Positions 1 through 8,772 of a DNA stretch of 64,000 nt are shown here, piece after piece. The notes beneath the pieces were generated by a model that was given only the letters and a program-made list of their open reading frames with translations, ran no database searches and was not told the DNA's origin. The stretch comes from Listeria floridensis FSL S10-1187 (GTDB taxonomy: Bacteria; Bacillota; Bacilli; Lactobacillales; Listeriaceae). The stretch is from contig NZ_AODF01000032.1 of the NCBI RefSeq assembly GCF_000525875.1, positions 1 through 64,000 on the forward strand, written 5' to 3'. Both the position numbers and the translations under genes were made by a program. Within the stretch, counting starts at the first letter, position 1. The number at the start of each line of letters is the position of its first letter.

Positions 1-129
1 TATCGCGGATTAGCGAAAGTCACACTGCAAGCCACGCTTACTTATACTGCCATGAACCTGAAAAAAACTAGCTTTATGGACGTGGAAGAAGTCTTGTTCT
101 TCTTCGAGTTTTTTCATTCTGAGAGCTAA
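1..129 (+). CDS. IS transposase, C-terminal end (partial at window edge)
   Basis: An open frame runs from the first base to a TAA and gives 42 residues starting YRGLAKVTLQATLTYTAMN. The pattern RGL-x-KV-x-LQ-x-x-LT-x-x-x-MNLKK is typical of the C-terminus of DDE transposases of the IS1182/IS5-like group. Only the tail is present, so activity cannot be judged. It lies directly beyond the rnhB terminator, where Listeria normally carries dprA and topA, so an IS copy has probably landed next to rnhB. Family assignment is from memory of the motif and is moderately sure. Confidence 0.6.
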   Translation, partial: YRGLAKVTLQATLTYTAMNLKKTSFMDVEEVLFFFEFFHSES

Positions 130-174
130 AAACGACAATCCCGTCTTTTTTTTCATTTTGGAATTGTCGTTTTT
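128..174 (+). terminator. Hairpin terminator after the transposase
   Basis: AAAACGACAAT and its exact complement ATTGTCGTTTT form a 12-pair stem (128-139 with 163-174) starting at the transposase stop codon. The right arm ends in T residues, so it can terminate the + strand transcript. It may also be part of the IS right end. Confidence 0.55.
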
Positions 175-184
175 CAACAGTCTG

Positions 185-210
185 AGACCATTTTCAATTG
201 AAAATGGTCT
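185..210. terminator. Perfect palindrome downstream of rnhB
   Basis: The 26-base perfect palindrome lies nine bases beyond the rnhB stop. On the + strand it is followed by TTTTT. On the rnhB strand no T run follows, as expected if the IS element replaced the sequence just past the stem. It was probably the original rnhB terminator. Confidence 0.6.
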
Positions 211-218
211 TTTTATCG

Positions 219-1011
219 TTATATTTTCTTTGTTTTACATTTTTTCTTTTTTGCAAAACATGATTTTACTGGCGCAAAACTTAGACGATGGATCGGACAC
301 GGACCAAGTTCACGTAAACCTTCAAGATGTTTTTTGGTTCCATATCCCATATTACTCGCAAAATCATACCCAGGGTATAGCTGATCGAATTCAACCATCA
401 TCCGATCTCGAGTTACTTTCGCTATAATGGACGCAGCGGCAATTGAAATACTTTTCGCATCTCCTTTTATAATCGAAGATTCATTTTCCGAATAGTGAAG
501 CGGCATTGCATCAATTAACGTATAATCCGCCGGAACTTTAAGCGCATCCAGAGCTTGTGTCATCGCAATTTTAGTGGCTTCATAGATATTTACCTTATCA
601 ATTGTTTCATGTGATACTATCCCAACTCCTGAGGCTACAGCATGATTCATAATTTGTTCATAAAAGTCATTTCGCTTAGCTTCACTTAATTGTTTAGAGT
701 CATTCATACCAAGGAGCATAAAATTGTCAGGTAAAATTACTGCAGCAGCAACTACTGGGCCAGCAAGCGGCCCTCTTCCTACTTCATCAACCCCTGCAAT
801 ATTTAAAAATCCCTTTTTTTTTATAAATCTTTTCATAGTGCTGCATTTCATGAAACTGATCAATCAATTGCTGCTTTTTTTTGAGACGTTTTTCTGCACT
901 CTTTACAAGTACAGCCACACCCTTGCGTTCATCGGTATAAAACTCAGTCAGCTCAGACTCCTTCTTAACTTGAGCAAGCATCTGTTTGATCTCAGAAATA
1001 GATCTTTTCAT
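219..1011 (-). CDS. rnhB: Ribonuclease HII (one-base frameshift)
   Basis: RNase HII cuts RNA in RNA-DNA hybrids and removes misincorporated ribonucleotides. The N-terminal region ([10 protein letters not shown]...) is read in one frame from 1011 and the catalytic domain ([16 protein letters not shown], with the D-E pair of the active site, and later GYGTKKH) in another. The break is a run of nine T at 814-822; with eight, the frames join as [16 protein letters not shown] and give the usual length of about 260 residues. It is the last gene of the sipX-sipY-sipZ-rbgA-rnhB run, and its start overlaps the rbgA end by four bases. The frameshift is most likely an assembly error. Confidence 0.9.
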
Positions 1012-1875
1012 TCTTCGATCGCTTCTTTCTCAAGTGGAAAATCAAAACTGAGACGTCCCATTTTTTGTGATCGGATTTCTCTAACAATCAGCTCTGCAGC
1101 CCGACCATAGTCTGGATCTCCATAACGATCTTTAAGTCCTCGTGCACCTGCAATCTCTGCTAACCATTCTGCTCCTGTTTTACTTTTTTCTGTATGTTTA
1201 ATCCACTTAGAAAACTGCTCCGGATAGTGATCATAAATAAAATGTAGTCCATATAATGCAATGTCCTCCATATTAAGCAAATCATCTTTAATTGCTCCTG
1301 TTAGCGCTAGTTTAAAGCCGACTGTTTGATCTTCAAATTTTGGCCAAAGTATGCCTGGTGTATCCAGCAATTCCAGTGATTTCCCAACTTTTATCCATTG
1401 TTGTGCTTTTGTCACTCCAGGCTTATTTCCCGTCCTCGCAATATTTTTTTTTCGCTAATCGATTAATCAAAGTAGATTTCCCAACATTTGGGATACCAAG
1501 AATCATCGCTCTGATAGCTCTTGGTTTCATTCCCTTCTCCTTCAATCGATTAAACTTCTCCGCCATCAAAGCTTCCGCTGCTTTTTCGATCGCATGCATA
1601 TTTTTACCTTGCTGCGAATTCACAGCAACAGCCTTCAATCCTTTTTCTTTAAAGTGCTCAATCCAAGCTTGTGTTATTTTTTCGTCAGCTGTATCTGCCT
1701 TATTTAAAATAATGACACGTTTCTTTTGATGGATTATTTCTTCAAGCATCGGATTGGATGAAGAAATTGGAATACGCGCATCCACTAATTCAAAGATTAT
1801 ATCCACTAATTTTAATTTTTCAGTTACCTCACGGCGTGCTTTTGCCATGTGACCTGGAAACCATTGTATTGTCAT
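1008..1875 (-). CDS. rbgA: Ribosome biogenesis GTPase RbgA/YlqF (one-base frameshift)
   Basis: RbgA is a circularly permuted GTPase needed for late assembly of the 50S subunit. The start [16 protein letters not shown] is the family hallmark. The G4 motif (LNKAD) precedes the G1 motif ([14 protein letters not shown]), and G3 is DTPG, as expected for the permuted order. The frame breaks at nine T, 1444-1452; with eight, it reads [23 protein letters not shown], which restores the normal protein of about 288 residues. It follows sipZ by 11 bases, so it is probably in one operon with the signal peptidases. Confidence 0.92.
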
Positions 1876-1886
1876 TCTTTTAACCC

Positions 1887-2429
1887 CTATTTAATAAATT
1901 TTGCATCTTTAATTGGCCAGTAGCATAGTGGCGTTGTACCAAGTACTTTACTTTTTGGAATAGGTCCGATAATTCTGCTGTCGCGACTTGCTCGCCGATT
2001 ATCGCCTAAAACGAAATAGGTATCTTTCGGTACTTTTCCGCCTCTTAACATTTCTTTTGTACTGTAGTTCTCTGTTAAAAACCCTTCCTTCATTTGGGTA
2101 CGATAGGTATCAAGGTATGGTTCTTCAAATTTTTTACCATTAACATACAACACATCAGCTTTATATTCAATTTCGTCGCCTGGAAGTCCGATCACACGTT
2201 TAATATAATCGTTTTTTCCCTCACGAAAAACCACAACATCGAAGCGGTCAATTTTTTCAAAACGATTAATGATCACTCGGTTTCCGTCTGTTAGCGTAGG
2301 CATCATTGAGACCCCGTCTACGACAATTGGAATAAATAAATAAAAACGAATGATAAGCGCTAAAATAATAGCTACGACCAGTGCCCAAATCCAAGCCCAG
2401 AGCGATTTTAAGTTCTTCTCTTTCACCAT
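1887..2429 (-). CDS. sipZ: Type I signal peptidase SipZ
   Basis: This membrane-bound serine peptidase removes signal peptides from exported proteins. One N-terminal membrane segment (about residues 8-30) is followed by the catalytic serine box [10 protein letters not shown] and the lysine box [14 protein letters not shown]. The C-terminal box [14 protein letters not shown] is also present. I choose ATG 2429, because a GTG six bases upstream overlaps the AGGCGGTG ribosome site. Three sip paralogues in a row in this order is the Listeria arrangement, in which SipZ is reported as the main housekeeping enzyme. Confidence 0.92.
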   Translation of the reverse strand: MVKEKNLKSLWAWIWALVVAIILALIIRFYLFIPIVVDGVSMMPTLTDGNRVIINRFEKIDRFDVVVFREGKNDYIKRVIGLPGDEIEYKADVLYVNGKKFEEPYLDTYRTQMKEGFLTENYSTKEMLRGGKVPKDTYFVLGDNRRASRDSRIIGPIPKSKVLGTTPLCYWPIKDAKFIK

Positions 2430-2499
2430 TTGCACCGCCTAACGAATCTTCCTTACCTTCTGTTCATTATAAACGAAAAAAAAGGCCCATGAATAGACA

Positions 2500-2524
2500 A
2501 ATCCGTGAAGAATCTTCACGGATT
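2500..2524 (-). terminator. Hairpin between sipY and sipZ
   Basis: AATCCGTGAAG and CTTCACGGATT form an 11-pair stem with a three-base loop just after the sipY stop. On the - strand the T run comes only about 15 bases later, so it is a weak terminator or an mRNA processing/stability element. Confidence 0.45.
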
Positions 2525-2533
2525 ACACATGCC

Positions 2534-3085
2534 TTATTTCTTACCAAAGTTTACGACAACACCATCAACCGCAGACGAGTTAATAAAGCCAAATATTCGG
2601 CTGTCCATGCTGCCCTCCCGGTTGTCTCCTAAAACAAAGAGCTTTCCTTTTGGAACAGTTGCAGATCCCGTAATGTCCTTTAAGGTAAAATTACCATTTC
2701 CATCACCAGGTTCGCGATACGTTTTCATTCCATCAGCTAAATAAGATTCACTTTGTTTTTTTCCATTTAAATATAAAATACCCTCTTTAAATTCAATTTT
2801 ATCTCCCGGAACTCCAATCACACGTTTGATAAAGTACTTACCTTCATCTCCAGTTGAAACAGGAGCATCAAATACAATTTTATCAAAACGATCCGGCCCA
2901 GTCAGTTTTTCGATAAAAACACGATTTCCATCTTCATACGTTGGATACATCGACATTCCATCTACTTTTACAGGCGCAAAAACAAAGGTGCGAACAAGCA
3001 TTGCAATTCCAATTGCAACTGCAATTACAAGAACCCAGCTGAGTATTTGCTGCCAGATTGATTTTTTCTTCACTTCTTCTGTCAT
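2534..3085 (-). CDS. sipY: Type I signal peptidase SipY
   Basis: This 183-residue signal peptidase has one N-terminal membrane anchor (about residues 12-32). The serine box is VDGMSMYPTYEDG and the lysine box FIKRVIGVPGDKIE, with GDNREGSMDSR near the end. GAGAGGAAG lies just before the ATG. It is more divergent from its two neighbours around the catalytic serine (MSMYPTY). It sits between sipX and sipZ on the same strand, about 110 bases after sipX. Confidence 0.92.
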   Translation of the reverse strand: MTEEVKKKSIWQQILSWVLVIAVAIGIAMLVRTFVFAPVKVDGMSMYPTYEDGNRVFIEKLTGPDRFDKIVFDAPVSTGDEGKYFIKRVIGVPGDKIEFKEGILYLNGKKQSESYLADGMKTYREPGDGNGNFTLKDITGSATVPKGKLFVLGDNREGSMDSRIFGFINSSAVDGVVVNFGKK

Positions 3086-3196
3086 AATCTACTTCCTCTC
3101 AAAAGCGCTTGCTCATTAATAGTCTTAACTTTTTTCTATTATCCCATGGTTTAATGCGATTGTAAAGAAAACGGCGTTTGCAAAAACAGCTAGAAC

Positions 3197-3757
3197 TCAG
3201 CGTTTCAATGAATTCCCAAACGAAATAACTTTACCGATTACATCCTCTTGTTTAATAAAACCAATATATCTGCTATCTTTACTGATGCGCCGATTATCCC
3301 CTAGTACAAACAGTTGATTTTTCGGAACCACTTTCGCACTTTTAACGGCTGGCAAATCTTGTAGCTTAAAATTTTTCGTCAAATAACCGCTTCCTCCAAG
3401 CTCCTTTTTCTCCGCATCTAAATAAGGTTCTTCGTACTTTTTCCCGTTAATATAAAGCGTATCTTTCTTATATTCAATCGTATCTCCTGGAAGACCAATA
3501 ATTCGTTTTATATATTCAGAGCCCTCCTCATCAGGCGCAGGAAAGACAATAATATCAAAGCGCTTCGGTGTGGACAATTTATTAATAAATAAATGTTCCC
3601 CATCATGCAGTGTCGGATCCATGGAATCCCCATAAACCGTGACAGGCGAAATTAAAAAATATCGAATTGCAAATGCCACAACGAGCGCCAAAATAATAAT
3701 CTTCATCCAGCCAAAAGCTGATGAAAAAAAGCCGCCTTTGTCTTGTTCTTTACTCAT
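3197..3757 (-). CDS. sipX: Type I signal peptidase SipX
   Basis: First of the three signal peptidases. The membrane anchor spans about residues 16-36, followed by the serine box VYGDSMDPTLHDGE, the lysine box YIKRIIGLPGDTIE and GDNRRISKDSR. An upstream in-frame ATG at 3781 exists, but the GAGAGAGGA ribosome site fits ATG 3757 (MSKEQDK...), giving 186 residues. Its promoter lies in the gap after the clpX terminator. Confidence 0.92.
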   Translation of the reverse strand: MSKEQDKGGFFSSAFGWMKIIILALVVAFAIRYFLISPVTVYGDSMDPTLHDGEHLFINKLSTPKRFDIIVFPAPDEEGSEYIKRIIGLPGDTIEYKKDTLYINGKKYEEPYLDAEKKELGGSGYLTKNFKLQDLPAVKSAKVVPKNQLFVLGDNRRISKDSRYIGFIKQEDVIGKVISFGNSLKR

Positions 3758-3788
3758 CCCCACAATTCCTCTCTCGTCCATTTCTTAA

Positions 3789-3799
3789 ATTATAGCATG
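3789..3799 (-). promoter_or_regulatory. Extended -10 promoter of the sip operon
   Basis: On the - strand TGCTATAAT lies between the clpX terminator and the sipX start. The TGn extension plus a perfect TATAAT compensates for a poor -35. It would drive sipX-sipY-sipZ-rbgA-rnhB. Confidence 0.6.
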
Positions 3800-3831
3800 A
3801 AATAAAAAAAGCAGCAGTTCTTTTTTCTGAA

Positions 3832-3870
3832 AACAAAAGCCAGCATCTCTTATTTGTAAGATGCTGGCTT
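3832..3870 (-). terminator. clpX terminator
   Basis: AAGCCAGCATCT pairs with AGATGCTGGCTT across a ten-base loop, followed on the - strand by TTGTTTT. It lies six bases after the clpX stop. Confidence 0.85.
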
Positions 3871-3875
3871 AAAAA

Positions 3876-5135
3876 TTAAGCAGATGTTTTCGTTGGAAGG
3901 ATGGACCCGTCATCAAGCTGCATTTGCGGATCACTTTCCCCAATCACAGCTTCCTTCGTGATGATACATTTCACAATATCATCACGCGAAGGTATTTCGA
4001 ACATCACATCAAGCATGATTCGCTCAATGATCGACCGAAGACCGCGTGCCCCAGTTTTACGATGAATCGCTTCTTTAGCAATTTCAAGTAAAGCTTCATC
4101 CGTAAATTCAAGTTCAACGTTATCAAGTTCAAGCATTTTTTGATATTGCTTCACAAGTGCGTTTTTAGGCTGCGTTAAGATCGATACGAGCGTTTCTTCA
4201 TCGAGCTGTTCAAGTGACGCAATGACCGGCAAACGCCCAATAAATTCAGGGATTAACCCAAATTTAAGCAAATCTTCCGGTACAACTTTAGAAAGATACG
4301 TTTCATCATCTTCTAGAACTTCATTTTCAGCTCCAAATCCGATCACTTTCTCACCCATACGATTTTTTACAATTTGTTCAATGCCGTCAAATGCACCACC
4401 GACAATAAACAAGATATTACTTGTATCAATTTGAATGAATTCTTGATGCGGATGCTTTCTGCCGCCTTGCGGAGGAACACTTGCTACAGTACCTTCTAGA
4501 ATTTTAAGAAGGGCTTGCTGTACCCCTTCACCAGAAACATCTCGTGTAATCGATGGATTTTCTGATTTACGGGCAACTTTATCAATTTCATCAATATAAA
4601 TGATGCCTTTTTCAGCTTTTTCAACATCATAATCTGCCGACTGGATCAGTTTGAGCAAAATATTCTCAACATCTTCCCCGACATATCCAGCCTCAGTCAA
4701 TGACGTAGCATCTGCAATCGCAAATGGAACATTCAAAATACGTGCAAGAGTCTGGGCAAGAAGTGTTTTACCACTTCCGGTTGGACCGATAATACAAATA
4801 TTACTCTTTGAAAGTTCCACATCATCATCGGCTGATTCATTAGAGTTAATGCGTTTATAATGATTGTATACTGCGACAGATAAAGCTTTTTTCGCACGTT
4901 CTTGTCCAATCACATAATCGCTTAAAATAGAACGGATTTCGTGCGGTTTTGGTACTTCTCCAAAATCAACAGCTTCCGATACATTTAGTTCTTCTTCAAT
5001 GATCTCGTTGCAAAGTTCGATACATTCGTCACAAATATAGACACCAGGACCGGCAACAAGTTTTCTGACTTGGTCTTGAGTTTTTCCACAAAAGGAGCAT
5101 TTTAGTTGACCTTTTTCATCATTAAATTTAAACAA
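3876..5135 (-). CDS. clpX: ATP-dependent protease ATPase subunit ClpX
   Basis: ClpX is the AAA+ unfoldase that feeds substrates to ClpP. At the N-terminus is the C4 zinc finger (CSFCGKTQ, then CDECIELC, residues 14-41). The Walker A motif is [12 protein letters not shown], Walker [10 protein letters not shown], and the ClpP-contacting loop motif VIGFGAE is present. The length of 419 residues is normal. The start is TTG ([10 protein letters not shown]), set by the GAAGGGGTGAAAC ribosome site. It stands alone between two strong terminators, downstream of tig, as in Bacillus and Listeria. Confidence 0.97.
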   Translation of the reverse strand: MFKFNDEKGQLKCSFCGKTQDQVRKLVAGPGVYICDECIELCNEIIEEELNVSEAVDFGEVPKPHEIRSILSDYVIGQERAKKALSVAVYNHYKRINSNESADDDVELSKSNICIIGPTGSGKTLLAQTLARILNVPFAIADATSLTEAGYVGEDVENILLKLIQSADYDVEKAEKGIIYIDEIDKVARKSENPSITRDVSGEGVQQALLKILEGTVASVPPQGGRKHPHQEFIQIDTSNILFIVGGAFDGIEQIVKNRMGEKVIGFGAENEVLEDDETYLSKVVPEDLLKFGLIPEFIGRLPVIASLEQLDEETLVSILTQPKNALVKQYQKMLELDNVELEFTDEALLEIAKEAIHRKTGARGLRSIIERIMLDVMFEIPSRDDIVKCIITKEAVIGESDPQMQLDDGSILPTKTSA

Positions 5136-5168
5136 ATTAGTTTCACCCCTTCGTTTCTCTAGGATTGA

Positions 5169-5201
5169 GGTGCTACAATCCCATATATTAATGATAGCAC
5201 C
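5169..5201. promoter_or_regulatory. Inverted repeat in the clpX leader
   Basis: GGTGCTA at 5169-5175 is matched by TAGCACC at 5195-5201, about 35-65 bases ahead of the clpX start. It could be an operator or a leader hairpin. It does not resemble the CtsR direct repeat (GGTCAAA). Confidence 0.35.
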
Positions 5202-5237
5202 GAAACTTTAAAAAAACTACTCATCTGATTTTAAAAA

Positions 5238-5271
5238 AGAAAGGACAAGAGAAAATTCTCGTGTCCTTTTC
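5238..5271 (-). terminator. tig terminator
   Basis: A stem of about 13 pairs (AAAGGACAAGAGAA with TTCTCGTGTCCTTT) is followed on the - strand by CTTTTTTT. It lies just after the tig stop. Confidence 0.8.
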
Positions 5272-5297
5272 TTCGCAAAAAATCGATTTAAGCCTTC

Positions 5298-6582
5298 TTA
5301 TTTTTCAACAGCACTGTCTACTAGAAGATCGATAGCTTTACGGATCTTAAGGTCAGATTTAAGTTCGCTCAAATCTCCAAGAGCTTGGCGTACCGCATCT
5401 TTTTCCATTCCGTATTTTTCTGCAAGCGCGCTTACTTCTTCATCAACCGCTGCTTCATCAGGTTCAATGTTTTCAGCTTCAGCAATCGCCTCAAGAACTA
5501 GATTCATTTTAACGCGTTTTTCTGCGTCTTTTTCCATTTGATCATGCATTTGTTCTTCTGTTTGACCAGTAAACTGATAGTAAAGTTCTGGAGTCAAGCC
5601 TTGAGCTTGTAAGTCTTGTGTAAAGTGACCCATCAAGTGGTCTGCTTCATGGTGGATCATCGCATGAGGAATTTCCACTTCAGCATTTTCAACTGCTTTT
5701 TCAATGACTTCATCTTGCTTCGCTTGGCTTGCAGAATCTTCTTTTGCTTCTTTCAAACGTTTTGTAACTTTTTCTTTAAGCTCTGCCACTGTTTCTACTT
5801 CAGAATCAATGTCTTTTGCAAGCTCATCGTCAAGTTCTGGAACTTCTTTTGTTTTGATTTCGTGAACTTTCACTTTGAAAACAGCAGGTTGACCTGCAAG
5901 ATCTGCTGCATGATATTCCTCAGGGAATGTGATGTTAATTTCTTTTTCTTCTCCTGCTTTAGCACCAACAAGTTGTTCTTCGAATCCTGGAATGAATTGA
6001 CCAGAACCTAATTCAAGAGAATAGTTGTCAGCTTGTCCGCCTTCAAAAGGTTCGTTGTCCTTGAATCCTTCAAAGTCAATAACGACAGTATCGCCATTTG
6101 CAGCAGGTTCTTCTTCTTTCACAACCAAGTCTGCTTGACGTTCAGTTAAGCTTTTGATTTCTTCATCTACTTCTGCATCTGTAAGCTCAGAATCCTGCTT
6201 AGCTACTTCAAGACCTTTGTAGTCGCCAAGTTTCACTTCTGGTTTAACAGTAACTTCAGCAGAAAGCTTCCAGTTTTCGCCTTTTTCCATTGAGTCGATA
6301 TTCACTTGAGGAGTATCAACCGGATCGATTCCTGCTTCTTCAACAGCTTGTGTATAAACTTCTGGAAGAAGAATATCAAGTGCATCTTGATAAAGTGCTT
6401 CTTCGCCAAAACGCTGATTGAAGATTTGACGAGGTACCTTTCCTTTACGAAAACCAGGCACATTTAAAGTTTTACGAACTTTTTGAAAAGCTCGGTCAAG
6501 TCCTGATTTAATTTGTTCTTGGTCGATTTCAAAAGAAAGCGTCCCTACATTGCCTTCTTTTTTTTTCCCATTTTACTGACAT
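5298..6582 (-). CDS. tig: Trigger factor, ribosome-associated chaperone (one-base frameshift)
   Basis: Trigger factor binds at the ribosomal tunnel exit and folds nascent chains; its central domain is an FKBP-type prolyl isomerase. The ribosome-binding signature [11 protein letters not shown] is present, the FKBP domain follows ([10 protein letters not shown], then [16 protein letters not shown]) and a helical C-terminal domain ends the protein. The start (MSVKWEKK...) is at 6582 and is cut off from the rest by nine T at 6558-6566. With eight, the frame reads [20 protein letters not shown] and the length becomes 427 residues, normal for the family. Confidence 0.94.
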
Positions 6583-6696
6583 GGTTCTATTCCCTCCATC
6601 ATCTATTTAATTCAGTATAAGTAAATTCATGACAACTTTCAGCCATACTTGATTATTTTAACATAAAACAACAGCTATGAAAACAGGAAAGCCATA

Positions 6697-7632
6697 TTAG
6701 AGCAAATAATTTTGCTGTTGCTCTTCCAAATCTTCAATAAATGAAACAGCATTTTCAAGTTCCGACGACATTGGCTTCGATAAAGTACCACTATATAGTT
6801 TTTCAGCAAACGCGAAATAGGCTTGTGCCCAAAGCTTTGCGTCTTTCGGATGAAATGAAAACGGATAAATCATAAAAATATGATGTTGAAGCGTTTGCGT
6901 CAACTGATCAAGCAGTGAAGGATTCTCGCTTTCGAGCAGCCTTCGTAGTTCGCGAAACAATTCTTTTGCAAATTCATCTTCACCGATCAGTGGCAGTTCA
7001 GAAGGGGTGAAATCCCCCTCTTGCCCTAACTTTTTGACCTTAAAAGGCTGATCAATTCCCTTTTCTTGAAGTAGCTCAAACACAATTGACTGAACAAACG
7101 GCGAAGCCTGATCACTTACCAAAAAAGAACGAAACTCTTCTAAAAATGGAGAAATACTTTCAAACCTTAACTTTTGAAGAAACTCCAACTGCTCAGTCGG
7201 CGATAATTCCAGCCAATTTCCCCTAGACGAATTTAAAAGCATTTTTTTGGGAAACGGGATTACATTATCGTGGACATCGCTACTTTCCTCCATAGGTTCC
7301 TTTTCCTCATCGGTAAAAAAGCGAACAAGTGAAAAATAAGTATCCATTTCATCCGTATTCATATAAGCAAGCGATAGCTCAGACAATACGGCCTTGCTGT
7401 ATCCGTTCATTGTCAGGAATGAACGTCCGATTTGTTTGGCCTTCTCGTTCTCACCTCGGGTGACAAAAAGACGTATCAAAGCCTGTACAACTATCTCATT
7501 GCAAGGCTCAAGTTCATATTGTGTTTCCAAATAAGAAAAAACTTCAAGTTCTTCTTCAAAACTAAGTTCAGCATTCTTATCCTTCAGCCAATTCGCTATT
7601 TTAGTTGGCAACATATCTTCACTTCCTGTCAT
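6697..7632 (-). CDS. Helical repeat (TPR-like) protein of unknown function
   Basis: The 311-residue protein has no signal peptide or membrane segment. It is rich in helices with Leu/Glu patterns, such as LEEELEVFSYLETQYELEP and later CNEIVVQALIRLF-VTRGENEKAKQIGRSFL, which resemble TPR units. In Listeria a protein of this kind sits upstream of tig. It has its own strong promoter (7681-7709), and AGAGGAG precedes the ATG. I cannot assign a function; a scaffold or adaptor role would fit the fold. Confidence 0.75.
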   Translation of the reverse strand: MTGSEDMLPTKIANWLKDKNAELSFEEELEVFSYLETQYELEPCNEIVVQALIRLFVTRGENEKAKQIGRSFLTMNGYSKAVLSELSLAYMNTDEMDTYFSLVRFFTDEEKEPMEESSDVHDNVIPFPKKMLLNSSRGNWLELSPTEQLEFLQKLRFESISPFLEEFRSFLVSDQASPFVQSIVFELLQEKGIDQPFKVKKLGQEGDFTPSELPLIGEDEFAKELFRELRRLLESENPSLLDQLTQTLQHHIFMIYPFSFHPKDAKLWAQAYFAFAEKLYSGTLSKPMSSELENAVSFIEDLEEQQQNYLL

Positions 7633-7680
7633 GCTTTTTCGCTCCTCTTACAAGTGTCGGTCTCTTATTCAGCTTGCATC

Positions 7681-7723
7681 ATTTTAGCCATCTCAGCCCT
7701 TCTTGTCAAGTTCAGTACTGAAC
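7681..7723 (-). promoter_or_regulatory. Strong sigma-A promoter with abutting 14-base palindrome
   Basis: On the - strand TTGACA (7704-7709), 17 bases, then TAAAAT (7681-7686). Directly upstream of the -35 lies the perfect palindrome GTTCAGTACTGAAC (7710-7723), placed where an activator or repressor would bind. It is not a LexA box (GAAC-N4-GTTC). Confidence 0.7.
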
Positions 7724-7893
7724 GAACAAAATAGATAAAACACGATTTCAAACTTTCAATATACTTATAGTCAATATTGTTATTCTACCATATAATACCT
7801 ATTTAAAAAGAAAAAAAGTCGTGAAATGTTGTTTTTTTTGTCACAAAGTGATAATTTATGTTATTTTTATAATTCTTTTGATAGGAAATATAA

Positions 7894-7921
7894 AAAACGA
7901 GACTACAATGAGTCTCGTTTT
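7894..7921 (-). terminator. Terminator of the small XRE gene
   Basis: AAAACGAGACT pairs perfectly with AGTCTCGTTTT over a six-base loop, with a TTTTT tail on the - strand, just after the XRE stop at 7929. The rest of the gap up to 7632 is AT-rich, and beyond the 7681-7723 promoter I see no gene in it. Confidence 0.8.
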
Positions 7922-7928
7922 CATGCAA

Positions 7929-8144
7929 TTAATCACAAAAATCGGATAAATCGCAATTAAGAATTTCACTCAAAATCACAGCGTTTTGATAAGATAACCG
8001 TACAGTTCCCTTCTCGACGTTTGCATAGCCGGACGTATATTTATACTGCATTTTCCGTGCGACAAAAGCTTGCGTGATTCCTTTACTGAGGCGGATTTCT
8101 CTAATCTTGGCTACGTTGATATTCTTTGTCTTAAGTTGATCCAT
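7929..8144 (-). CDS. Small XRE-family HTH regulator
   Basis: The 71-residue protein is almost entirely a helix-turn-helix domain (EIRLSKGITQAFVARKMQY, then YANVEKGTVRLSYQNAVILSEILNCD). It is divergent from two longer XRE genes. A near-perfect promoter (TTGACA, 17, TAGAAT) lies upstream. It is probably a DNA-binding repressor of its own or the neighbouring genes; no effector domain is present. Confidence 0.8.
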   Translation of the reverse strand: MDQLKTKNINVAKIREIRLSKGITQAFVARKMQYKYTSGYANVEKGTVRLSYQNAVILSEILNCDLSDFCD

Positions 8145-8182
8145 TCATCTAGCCTCCTAACACATTTTGAGTTGTCTTCCTT

Positions 8183-8211
8183 ATTCTATCAACACTTTAT
8201 GTATTTGTCAA
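8183..8211 (-). promoter_or_regulatory. Promoter of the small XRE gene
   Basis: On the - strand TTGACA (8206-8211), a 17-base spacer, and TAGAAT (8183-8188). Confidence 0.75.
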
Positions 8212-8249
8212 CAAAATAAGGCTTCTAATTGTGTTGTTTTATACTTATT

Positions 8250-8270
8250 TTGTGTATACTCGTGTATAAT
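8250..8270 (+). promoter_or_regulatory. -10 region with TGTATA repeats before the XRE gene
   Basis: TATAAT at 8265-8270 is overlapped by two copies of GTGTATA spaced ten bases apart. The same TTTTGTGTATA string recurs just before the second XRE gene (about 8740-8751). It is a likely operator shared by the paralogues, but the -35 is poor. Confidence 0.5.
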
Positions 8271-8291
8271 ATTAACGAGGAGATGATAAAC

Positions 8292-8666
8292 ATGACAAAT
8301 TTAAGCCGCCAACTCACATTATTACGGGAAAAACAAGGTTGGACAAAAAGAGAAACTGCCAGACGCCTTGGTTTAAAAGCACCATCGACATACGGCAATT
8401 GGGAATATGGAATCAGAGAACCGGATCTGTCAATGGTCAGAGAGATCGCGGCTTTATACGATGTGACCGTGGATTATTTAATTGGTGAGGATGACGTGCA
8501 AAAAGAAAAACCAAAATCCGACACCAAGAATATGAAGAAGGAACTGGAAAGTATAGCTGATTTGCTCTCATCTGAAAAAAAGCTCTACTTTGGCCCACAA
8601 ATTTTGAAAAGCCACACCTCTGATTTTATACAAAAAAAATATTCATTGTCTGCTCGAAAATGCTGA
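8292..8666 (+). CDS. XRE-family regulator, paralogue 1 (possible frameshift near the end)
   Basis: The N-terminal HTH domain (LTLLREKQGWTKRETARRLG) is followed by the ...STYGNWEYGIREPDLSMV signature seen in many Firmicute regulators. GAGGAGATGATAAAC fixes ATG 8292. The last residues differ from the paralogue at 8773. A run of eight A at 8632-8639 may hide a shift; with seven, the frame would run on to a TAA at 8701-8703 and end ENAEMFNQLSGQKSK, closer in length to the paralogue. It forms a tandem pair with the next gene, so a duplication is likely. Confidence 0.8.
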   Translation: MTNLSRQLTLLREKQGWTKRETARRLGLKAPSTYGNWEYGIREPDLSMVREIAALYDVTVDYLIGEDDVQKEKPKSDTKNMKKELESIADLLSSEKKLYFGPQILKSHTSDFIQKKYSLSARKC

Positions 8667-8772
8667 AATGTTCAATCAATTATCTGGTCAGAAATCAAAA
8701 TAAAAGACAATCCGTGCTTTTATTCGCTTTATATTTTCATTTTGTGTATAATTACTGCGAAGGGGTGATAGA

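Noticed and set aside
7710-7723. Palindrome GTTCAGTACTGAAC considered as a LexA box
   Set aside because: The Gram-positive LexA box is GAAC-N4-GTTC; here the half sites are in the opposite order and spacing.
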